A DNA stretch of 7,058 nucleotides from CAYUNA01 sp047629355 (GTDB lineage Bacteria; Bacteroidota; Bacteroidia; Chitinophagales; Saprospiraceae): the NCBI GenBank assembly GCA_047629355.1, contig JBLHWU010000289.1, forward strand, positions 1 through 7,058, given 5' to 3'. The notes beneath the pieces were generated by a model. The model was not told the origin of the DNA. It made no database searches and was given only the letters and a program-made list of their open reading frames with translations. Below, piece by piece: positions 1 to 4,897 of this stretch. Both the position numbers and the translations under genes were made by a program. Numbering within the stretch: position 1 is the stretch's first letter; each line of letters begins with the position of its first letter.

Positions 1-579
1 TTCTAAAATCTGATTGTACGTGTTCCATTCGTATTTTTCAGGATTCAAAAAAATGCTGTTTAAAAACGAAAATGGGGCTTTGTCTTTTTCTATTTCAACA
101 ATGCGAATGTTGCCGTCTTTGATGCTTGGTTTGGTAAATATTTTGAAAAGAAGCACTACCAATTGGAGTAAGAAATTGAAGGAGAAAATTGCTAAACCAA
201 TAAAATAGCCGTATTTTAGAACTTTCCAAATGGTTAGTTTGGAAGTTGCTTTTTGAATTGGATTTGGTGAAATTTTAGAGGAAGAAACTGCTTTTTTTTC
301 AAAAACAGCCATTTCACTTTGGTCATTTTCTATAATGACGTTATTGTTTTTCGGAATAAAATCAGCATTCTTAACACGATTATCTACCGCTGAAATTGAC
401 GCATCCCGTAACGACCATTCTTGCGGAATTTCTAAAAATGGCAAGGCAAATGCGACCAAAATACATCCAATCAACACAAAGCGATTGATTTGAAAATACG
501 TCTCTTTTTGTAAAAAAAGGAGGTAAAATAAATAGCAAGCTGCCACCAAAATGGAGACATGAAATAAGTATGGAATCAT
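1..579 (-). CDS. M56 family (BlaR1/MecR1-like) membrane peptidase, N-terminal part, cut by window edge
   Basis: An open frame runs from an ATG at 579 to the left edge (193 codons visible, no stop). By family, this is an inner-membrane sensor metalloprotease that senses a signal and leads to inactivation of its partner BlaI-type repressor. Visible hydrophobic segments lie at about residues 2-23, 34-52 and 124-146. Between the second and third is a polar linker (about 53-118) rich in Asn, Lys and Ser. The stretch QKETYFQINRF (24-34) and the APFSFLNSIFLNP block (168-180) are typical of Bacteroidota M56 proteins. The family's zinc motif HExxH normally follows the QIL segment seen at 190-192, so it should begin just outside the window and is not seen. 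The repressor gene ends 93 bp upstream on the same strand, so the two probably form one operon. The signal is unknown; beta-lactam sensing should not be assumed. Family assignment is confident, function less so. Confidence 0.85.
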   Translation of the reverse strand, partial: MIPYLFHVSILVAACYLFYLLFLQKETYFQINRFVLIGCILVAFALPFLEIPQEWSLRDASISAVDNRVKNADFIPKNNNVIIENDQSEMAVFEKKAVSSSKISPNPIQKATSKLTIWKVLKYGYFIGLAIFSFNFLLQLVVLLFKIFTKPSIKDGNIRIVEIEKDKAPFSFLNSIFLNPEKYEWNTYNQILE

Positions 580-598
580 GTTGCTTTTTTTTGAGAAA

Positions 599-670
599 TC
601 AGAAGTCAGAACGCTGCGCTGTCAGAAGTCAGAGACTTAGTAATTAACTCGAATCTCTCTGACTTCTGAC
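599..670. repeat. 7-bp-word repeat forming a 15-bp hairpin between repressor and peptidase genes
   Basis: The word TCAGAAG/TCAGAAC recurs in 7-bp steps at 599-605, 606-612, 622-628 and 629-635 (last copy TCAGAGA), with GCTGCGCTG (613-621) in the middle. The segment 621-635 (GTCAGAAGTCAGAGA) is an exact inverted copy of 656-670, giving a 15-bp stem with a 20-nt loop. It fills most of the 93-bp gap between the repressor stop codon and the peptidase start codon, so it would be folded in the middle of the operon mRNA. It has no run of T after the stem on the transcribed strand, so it does not look like a standard terminator. Confidence 0.8.
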
Positions 671-672
671 CT

Positions 673-1029
673 CTATTTCTTTTTAATCATATCCAAAATG
701 TCTTTCAATTCGTCTTCACTAATCTTTTCTTCTTTGGCGAAATACGCCACCATTTTTGAATAAGAATTGTCGAAATATTTAGAAATCACATCGCCGACTG
801 CTTCTTTTTGATAAATCTCTTTTGCTATCAATGGAAAATATTGGTGCGTATTTCCATAAGACTTATGGTCAACGAAACCTTTCTTTTTCAAGACTTGAAT
901 GATGGTTGAAACCGTATTGTAATGTGGTTTCGGTTCAGGCAATTTTTCGACAATTTCTTTGACAAATGCCTTTTCTAAATCCCAAAGCACTTGCATGATT
1001 TGTTCTTCTCTTTTTGCTAATTTTTTCAT
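673..1029 (-). CDS. BlaI/MecI/CopY family transcriptional repressor
   Basis: A 118-residue protein of normal length for the BlaI/MecI family, which are dimeric winged-helix repressors inactivated by proteolysis when the partner M56 receptor is triggered. The N-terminal winged helix covers about residues 1-70: LAKREEQIMQVLW (4-16), a recognition-helix region HYNTVSTIIQVLKKKGFV (36-53), and a wing ending in the typical YF (64-65). The C-terminal helical part (about 71-118) should mediate dimerisation. From memory of the S. aureus proteins, Y96-F97 aligns with their Asn-Phe cleavage site. The frame extends upstream to a TTG at 1053, but that TTG lies inside the predicted -7 box (1051-1058), so it would not be on the transcript. 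The ATG at 1029 gives the family-typical start MKKLAKREEQ. The M56 peptidase gene lies downstream, and the operators upstream suggest autoregulation. Confidence 0.92.
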   Translation of the reverse strand: MKKLAKREEQIMQVLWDLEKAFVKEIVEKLPEPKPHYNTVSTIIQVLKKKGFVDHKSYGNTHQYFPLIAKEIYQKEAVGDVISKYFDNSYSKMVAYFAKEEKISEDELKDILDMIKKK

Positions 1030-1050
1030 ACTGTTGATTTGATTATAGAA

Positions 1051-1058
1051 CAAAGTTA
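1051..1058 (-). promoter_or_regulatory. Predicted Bacteroidota-type -7 promoter box of the repressor-peptidase operon
   Basis: The minus strand reads TAACTTTG, an exact match to the Bacteroidota -7 consensus TAnnTTTG. It lies 21 bp upstream of the repressor ATG, implying a short leader. No clear TTG box is visible at the usual -33 distance. The box directly adjoins the first operator dyad, as expected for a repressor blocking its own promoter. The placement also argues against the TTG start at 1053. Confidence 0.6.
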
Positions 1059-1116
1059 TAACTAATAAATTAGTTAATAAACTATTTTATTAGTTTTTCT
1101 ACTAAAAAATTAGTTG
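1059..1116. promoter_or_regulatory. Three phased operator-like dyads, probably BlaI-type repressor sites
   Basis: Three related 18-bp dyads lie in tandem. Site 1 (1059-1076) is TAACTAATAAATTAGTTA, with 8-bp perfect arms. Site 2 (1079-1096) is AAACTATTTTATTAGTTT, with 6-bp perfect arms. Site 3 (1099-1116) is CTACTAAAAAATTAGTTG, whose perfect inner arms are ACTAA/TTAGT. The centres are 1067.5, 1087.5 and 1107.5, exactly 20 bp apart, or roughly two DNA turns. The shared core is ACTA-N6-TAGT. BlaI/MecI repressors bind dyads beside their own promoter, and these sit just upstream of the predicted -7 box and span the -35 region. Binding is inferred from position and symmetry. Confidence 0.75.
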
Positions 1117-1129
1117 TAAGAATTTAAAC

Positions 1130-1258
1130 AACTCGGTTTTCCAAACTGAGAAGCCTCTAAATAGCTACACAATGGAATGAAAAAACCCTGTAAAATGACC
1201 ATTTTATAGGGTTTTTTGAAAATAGTGGGATGTACTGCTCGGTTTGAAAAACCGAGTT
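1130..1258. repeat. 129-bp nested inverted repeat with 21-bp imperfect ends
   Basis: The ends 1130-1150 and 1238-1258 are inverted copies matching at 19 of 21 positions (AACTCGGTTTT... form), the outer 11 bp perfectly. Each end is itself a small hairpin: CTCGGTTT/AAACTGAG at 1132-1150 with one imperfect pair, and CTCGGTTT/AAACCGAG at 1238-1256 with a 3-nt loop. The centre holds a separate 17-bp terminator-like stem (1180-1217). No convincing coding frame is present. It could be a small palindromic repeat element or a compound terminator. Confidence 0.75.
1180..1217. terminator. Bidirectional intrinsic-terminator-like hairpin downstream of the flippase gene
   Basis: AAAAAACCCTGTAAAAT (1180-1196) pairs with 1201-1217 across 17 positions with a single G-T wobble at 1190/1207 and a GACC loop. 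The stem starts with six A and ends with six T, so it can act on either strand. It lies about 200 bp beyond the flippase stop codon on the minus strand and upstream of the repressor promoter, and would insulate the operon from read-through. Confidence 0.65.
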
Positions 1259-1259
1259 A

Positions 1260-1417
1260 GGGAGTTTGTAATAAATAAGCTACTCAAGATGACGCAGCTA
1301 TTTTTTCTTTTAAAGATGTTAAAAAAAGCGAGCATAACTGGTTATTTGAGACTTTTTTAGCATTTTTAAAAGGGAAAAGAGCAAGTCAGATGGGTAGGTT
1401 ATTTATTACAAACTTCC
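1260..1417. repeat. About 158-bp imperfect palindrome abutting the flippase stop codon
   Basis: The two halves are inverted copies along nearly the whole length, about three quarters identical with small gaps by my hand alignment. The outer arms AGTTTGTAATAAATAA (1263-1278) and 1399-1414 match perfectly over 16 bp. An inner pair, 1297-1320 with 1359-1382, matches at 19 of 24 positions and pairs at 23 of 24 if G-T wobbles are allowed. The apex is ATAAC-TG-GTTAT (1334-1345). The element is flanked by TTA on both sides (1257-1259 and 1418-1420), the right one being the flippase stop codon. I see no coding frame. It resembles a MITE-like palindromic element or a very long 3'-UTR hairpin. Confidence 0.7.
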
Positions 1418-2905
1418 TTACTTGAGCATTTTTTGAAATGACTTTTTTTCTAATAAAAAGATGCTACCGACAAAAATGAGGAGAATTAAGGTATTGAAAA
1501 CTAACCTTATAAATAAAGTCGGCTGCGCCATTGTTGCAAAATACTCACTTAGCCAATAACCGCCAATCGCTAATAAAATGTACAGCGTGATATTCCAAAT
1601 CGGATAAGGAATCGGATGGTATTTTTGCCCAGTCAAATAGCCCATCGTCGCCATGAATGCATAACAACCGAATGCTGCCCAAGCCGCACCGACGTAGCCG
1701 AAAGCAGGATTAGGAATGAGGGAAAAATTAATCGCCAAAGTGATAATCACGCCACCGATAGAGATGTACGCGCCCATCGAAGTTTTGTCCGTCAATTTGT
1801 ACCAAATCGAGAAATTGTAATACAAACCGAGGAATAAATACGCCATTAATAAGATAGGAATTACCTCCAATCCTTCACGGAAATCTTTGCCCAAAAATAA
1901 CTTGATGACATCCAAATATAGCAAAATAACAAGGAAGGCAAATGCCCCAACTAAGGTAAAGGTCTGCGCTACACTAGCATACATTTCTTTGGAGTCTGAT
2001 CGGTTGGCGTTCTTGAAAAAGAAAGGTTCTGCGGCGTAGTTGAAGGCTTGGGTGAAAAGGTTCATGAGGACTGCCATTTTAGCCGCAGCAGAGTAAATAC
2101 CTGCTTGACTAAAGTTCTCGTCGACTGTGCCAGGTAGCAAATATTTTAATAAGGGAATAGCAATTAATTGATTGATAACTGCTGCTAATCCTACGATAAT
2201 CAAAGGGGCAGCATACCGAAACATTTTTTTAAATAAAGCCTTGTCAAATTGCCATTTTACCTTTTTATACATCGGTGATAGCATACCCAAAACGGTTGCG
2301 CTGGCAATTAGATTAGCAATAAAGACAAAAAGAATTTTATTTTCGGTATTGAAAAACGAAGCAGCTTGTGCGGCTTCATTTTTATAAAAACTGGGTAAAA
2401 CTTCTAAAAATAAAAAGACGAAAATGATGTTGACAACGATGTTGAGCGTTTTAATAATGGCAAAACGGACGGGGCGATTTTCTAAACGGAGTCGGGCAAA
2501 CGGAATCGCGGCGAGGGCATCAAAGGCAATAATTAAAACAACAATCGCAATATATTCAAGGTTATCGGGATAGAGTAAGGCTTCGGAAATTGGGCGCAGC
2601 AATGCGAACATAGACAAGGTAAAAAGGGACGTTGTCACCAAAATCGCAATCGTCGCCGTCGAAAATGCTTTTTCAAAATTTTCATCTCGGCTGGCAAATC
2701 GAAAGAATGCCGTCTCCATTCGATAGGTGTAAATGACCATCAAAATACCAGCATACACAAATAAATCTGAGACAATTCCATACTCGCCAGTCTCGAAAGT
2801 ATTCGTAAAATAGGGTAGCAAAATCACAAAATGCAGTAATCGACTAAGGATGCTACTTACGCCGTACATCACCGTTTCCCCAGCTAATTTTTTTAATAAA
2901 GACAT
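1418..2905 (-). CDS. Oligosaccharide flippase (Wzx-like, MOP superfamily) membrane protein
   Basis: A 495-residue, strongly hydrophobic protein with about 14 predicted helices, roughly at 12-33, 43-64, 84-104, 115-137, 148-170, 190-210, 229-252, 267-290, 316-337, 345-366, 377-398, 402-424, 437-455 and 465-485. This length and topology fit the Wzx/RfbX branch of the MOP exporters, which flip lipid-linked sugar units across the inner membrane for LPS, capsule or other surface glycans. Family-like features are the N-terminal LLKKLAGETVMYGVSSILSR, the TGEYG turn at 39-43, a YAAPLIIVGLAAVINQ helix (231-246) opening the second half, and the IYSAAAKMA segment (270-278). The ATG at 2905 is the natural start and there is no Shine-Dalgarno site. 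No glycosyltransferase or other polysaccharide gene is visible beside it, so the substrate cannot be inferred. It stands alone between a palindromic 3' region and a divergent promoter region. The exact substrate, and even glycan rather than another lipid, is inference. Confidence 0.88.
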   Translation of the reverse strand: MSLLKKLAGETVMYGVSSILSRLLHFVILLPYFTNTFETGEYGIVSDLFVYAGILMVIYTYRMETAFFRFASRDENFEKAFSTATIAILVTTSLFTLSMFALLRPISEALLYPDNLEYIAIVVLIIAFDALAAIPFARLRLENRPVRFAIIKTLNIVVNIIFVFLFLEVLPSFYKNEAAQAASFFNTENKILFVFIANLIASATVLGMLSPMYKKVKWQFDKALFKKMFRYAAPLIIVGLAAVINQLIAIPLLKYLLPGTVDENFSQAGIYSAAAKMAVLMNLFTQAFNYAAEPFFFKNANRSDSKEMYASVAQTFTLVGAFAFLVILLYLDVIKLFLGKDFREGLEVIPILLMAYLFLGLYYNFSIWYKLTDKTSMGAYISIGGVIITLAINFSLIPNPAFGYVGAAWAAFGCYAFMATMGYLTGQKYHPIPYPIWNITLYILLAIGGYWLSEYFATMAQPTLFIRLVFNTLILLIFVGSIFLLEKKSFQKMLK

Positions 2906-2927
2906 AGTATATTGTATATTCGTGGGG

Positions 2928-2935
2928 CAAATGTA
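2928..2935 (-). promoter_or_regulatory. Possible -7 promoter box of the flippase gene
   Basis: The minus strand reads TACATTTG, matching the Bacteroidota consensus TAnnTTTG, 22 bp upstream of the flippase ATG. No clear -33 TTG is seen at the expected distance, so this rests on one box and its position. Confidence 0.45.
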
Positions 2936-3031
2936 AACGATTTTGGAATTTTTTGAGGAAAGAATGAGTATTTGAGGGATTTTAAAACGTATTCGATATT
3001 TTTAAAAGCAGAGGAAACGGCTAATCTTTTG

Positions 3032-3039
3032 TAATTTTG
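3032..3039 (+). promoter_or_regulatory. Possible -7 promoter box of prfC
   Basis: TAATTTTG matches the Bacteroidota consensus TAnnTTTG. Transcription would begin near 3045, giving a leader of roughly 115-120 nt that contains the 7-bp-word hairpin at 3061-3145. A -33 TTG at the usual spacing is not evident. The divergent flippase promoter lies about 100 bp away. Confidence 0.45.
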
Positions 3040-3060
3040 CGCTCCAAATTTTAAAAGTGT

Positions 3061-3145
3061 CGTTATTCGTTATTCGTAACTAGTTATTCGGAGATTTTAT
3101 TTTTATTATTAATTTTCGAATCGCGAGTTACGAATAACGAATCAA
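3061..3145. repeat. 7-bp-word inverted repeat (17-bp stem) in the prfC leader
   Basis: The left side is four consecutive 7-bp units: CGTTATT, CGTTATT, CGTAACT, AGTTATT (3061-3088). The right side is four more: GAATCGC, GAGTTAC, GAATAAC, GAATCAA (3118-3145). The perfect inverted match is 3065-3081 with 3126-3142 (17 bp, loop 44 nt). It lies between the predicted prfC promoter and its ATG, so it would fold in the leader. The design mirrors the hairpin at 599-670 with different words. Confidence 0.8.
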
Positions 3146-3161
3146 CAAAGAACGAATCAAC
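3136..3161 (+). repeat. Direct repeat AACGAATCAAC just upstream of the prfC start
   Basis: AACGAATCAAC occurs at 3136-3146 and again at 3151-3161, 15 bp apart, the second copy ending one base before the ATG. The first copy overlaps the right arm of the leader hairpin. The ribosome-binding region of prfC is therefore made of this repeat, with no Shine-Dalgarno motif. Confidence 0.6.
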
Positions 3162-3162
3162 C

Positions 3163-4737
3163 ATGAGTTTTAAAGAAGAAATCAATCGGAGAAAGACCTT
3201 TGGCATCGTGAGTCACCCGGATGCAGGGAAGACGACGCTGACGGAGAAGTTGTTGCTTTTCGGGGGCGCGATACAAGAAGCGGGTGCAGTGAAGTCTAAT
3301 AAAATCAAGAAGTCAGCGACCTCGGATTTTATGGAAATTGAGAAGCAACGGGGTATCTCTGTGGCGACTTCGGTGATGGGGTTTGAGTATAAAGGGATGA
3401 AAATTAATATCCTCGATACGCCTGGTCACAAGGATTTTGCAGAGGATACTTATCGGACGTTGACGGCGGTGGATAGTGTGATTGTGGTGATTGATGTGGC
3501 GAAAGGGGTAGAGGAACAGACGGAAAAATTGGTGGAAGTTTGTCGAATGCGGAATACGCCGATTATCGTTTTTATCAATAAAATGGATAGAGAAGGTAAG
3601 GAAGCGTTTGATTTATTGGATGAGGTTGAACAGAAGTTGAATTTGTCGGTATTGCCGATGAGTTGGCCGGTTGGAATGGGACGGCGGTTTCAGGGCGTTT
3701 ATAATTTGCACGAGAAAAAATTGGTACTGTTCCGGGCACATGGAAAGCAGGAAGATTCGATTGAAATTACAGATTTGAAGAGTCCTGTATTGGATAAGGA
3801 AGTAGGGGAGGCAGCAGCAAAAGAATTGCGGGATGAGGTGAAATTAATTCGGGAAGTTTATCCAGAATTTGAGCGGGAAGATTATTTGGAAGCGGTGGTT
3901 TCTCCAGTGTTTTTCGGGAGTGCGATTAATAATTTTGGGATCAAAGAGATGCTGGATGTGTTTGTTGATATTGCGCCAACGCCCTTACCGCGACAGACGG
4001 AAGAACGAGAAGTTCACCCTTTTGAAGAAAATATGACGGGTTTTATTTTTAAGATTCATGCGAATATGGATCCGCGGCACCGGGATAGAATTGCGTTTAT
4101 GCGGATTTGTTCGGGGACGTTTGAGCGGAACACGAATTACTTGCACGTTCGGCAAGGGAAGAAGATGAAATTTGCGAATCCGACGACTTTTATGGCATCA
4201 AAAAAATCGGTGATTGATGAAGCATACCCTGGCGATGTAGTTGGTTTGTACGATTCAGGGAATTTTAAAATTGGGGATACCTTGACGGAAGGGGAGGAGT
4301 TGCATTTTAAAGGAATTCCAAGTTTTTCACCGGAGCAATTTCGATATGTTGAGAATGCTGACCCGATGAAACAGAAGCAATTGCAAAAAGGATTGTTACA
4401 ATTGATGGATGAAGGAGTGGCGCAATTGTTTGTCAAAGAAATCAACAATCGCAAGATTATTGGGACGGTTGGGGCACTGCAATTTGAGGTGATTCAGTAT
4501 CGGTTGCAGCATGAATATGGCGCATCTTGTCGGTACGAACCAGTACATTTGCACAAGGCTTGTTGGGTGAGTTGCGATGATTTGGTGGCAATGCGAGATT
4601 TTGAACGACGCCGAAAGAAAGATTTGGCGAAAGATAAAGATGGAAATTTAGTGTTTTTGGCGGAGAGTGCATGGATGCTGAAAATGGCGCAGGACAATCA
4701 TCCGAAGGTGGAATTTCATTTTACATCGGAGTTTTAG
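3163..4737 (+). CDS. prfC: Peptide chain release factor 3 (RF3), translational GTPase
   Basis: A 524-residue cytoplasmic GTPase, close to the 529 residues of E. coli RF3. RF3 removes RF1 and RF2 from the ribosome after peptide release. The GTPase domain (about 1-275) shows G1 SHPDAGKTT (17-25), switch I RGISVATSV (63-71), G3 DTPGHKDF (85-92), G4 NKMDRE (139-144) and a G5-like GSA (252-254). SHPDAGKTT and RGISVATSV are characteristic of RF3 rather than EF-G. A beta-barrel domain II follows (about 290-380), then the RF3-specific C-terminal domain (about 390-524) with IGTVGALQFEVIQYRL (433-448). The ATG at 3163 gives the usual MSFKEEINRRKTFGI start. The frame is intact and no key motif is missing. 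It is divergent from the flippase gene and 160 bp upstream of rlmD, another translation gene. RF3 is patchily distributed and non-essential in E. coli. Confidence 0.97.
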   Translation: MSFKEEINRRKTFGIVSHPDAGKTTLTEKLLLFGGAIQEAGAVKSNKIKKSATSDFMEIEKQRGISVATSVMGFEYKGMKINILDTPGHKDFAEDTYRTLTAVDSVIVVIDVAKGVEEQTEKLVEVCRMRNTPIIVFINKMDREGKEAFDLLDEVEQKLNLSVLPMSWPVGMGRRFQGVYNLHEKKLVLFRAHGKQEDSIEITDLKSPVLDKEVGEAAAKELRDEVKLIREVYPEFEREDYLEAVVSPVFFGSAINNFGIKEMLDVFVDIAPTPLPRQTEEREVHPFEENMTGFIFKIHANMDPRHRDRIAFMRICSGTFERNTNYLHVRQGKKMKFANPTTFMASKKSVIDEAYPGDVVGLYDSGNFKIGDTLTEGEELHFKGIPSFSPEQFRYVENADPMKQKQLQKGLLQLMDEGVAQLFVKEINNRKIIGTVGALQFEVIQYRLQHEYGASCRYEPVHLHKACWVSCDDLVAMRDFERRRKKDLAKDKDGNLVFLAESAWMLKMAQDNHPKVEFHFTSEF

Positions 4738-4827
4738 AGACGGCGCACGGTTGATGAAGGCATCGGAACAAATTTGAAATAAGCGTTTTACAAAAAAATA
4801 AGTACGTTTCATTTTGGGTAGGAGTTA

Positions 4828-4862
4828 AATTAAGGAGGTTACTTCAAGTAACCTCCTTAATT
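4828..4862. terminator. Strong 16-bp hairpin between prfC and rlmD, possible terminator
   Basis: AATTAAGGAGGTTACT (4828-4843) is an exact inverted copy of 4847-4862 with a 3-nt TCA loop. It lies about 90 bp after the prfC stop and 35 bp before the rlmD ATG. The T tract after the stem is poor (TTAATTAACG), so it is not a textbook intrinsic terminator. It could end prfC transcripts, stabilise a 3' end or influence rlmD expression. One arm contains TAAGGAGGT and the other its complement. Confidence 0.5.
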
Positions 4863-4897
4863 AACGCGAAATTGTATCCAATAAAATAATTTACAAA

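Noticed and set aside
14..208. Small plus-strand open frame
   Set aside because: It lies opposite the M56 peptidase frame, has no recognisable domain and no ribosome or promoter signal.
1030..1053. N-terminal extension of the repressor from a TTG at 1053
   Set aside because: The TTG overlaps the predicted -7 promoter box, the extra residues are not family-like, and the ATG at 1029 gives the usual start.
1130..1417. CRISPR-like or riboswitch interpretation of the repeat-rich region
   Set aside because: The repeats are inverted, not regularly spaced direct repeats with unique spacers, and no known riboswitch core was recognised.
1616..2387. Plus-strand frames inside the flippase gene
   Set aside because: They are antisense shadows of a well-supported membrane protein, with no family features.
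4137..4697. Minus-strand frames inside prfC
   Set aside because: Antisense shadows of an intact, conserved GTPase; compositions are Cys/Ser-rich and unlike real proteins.
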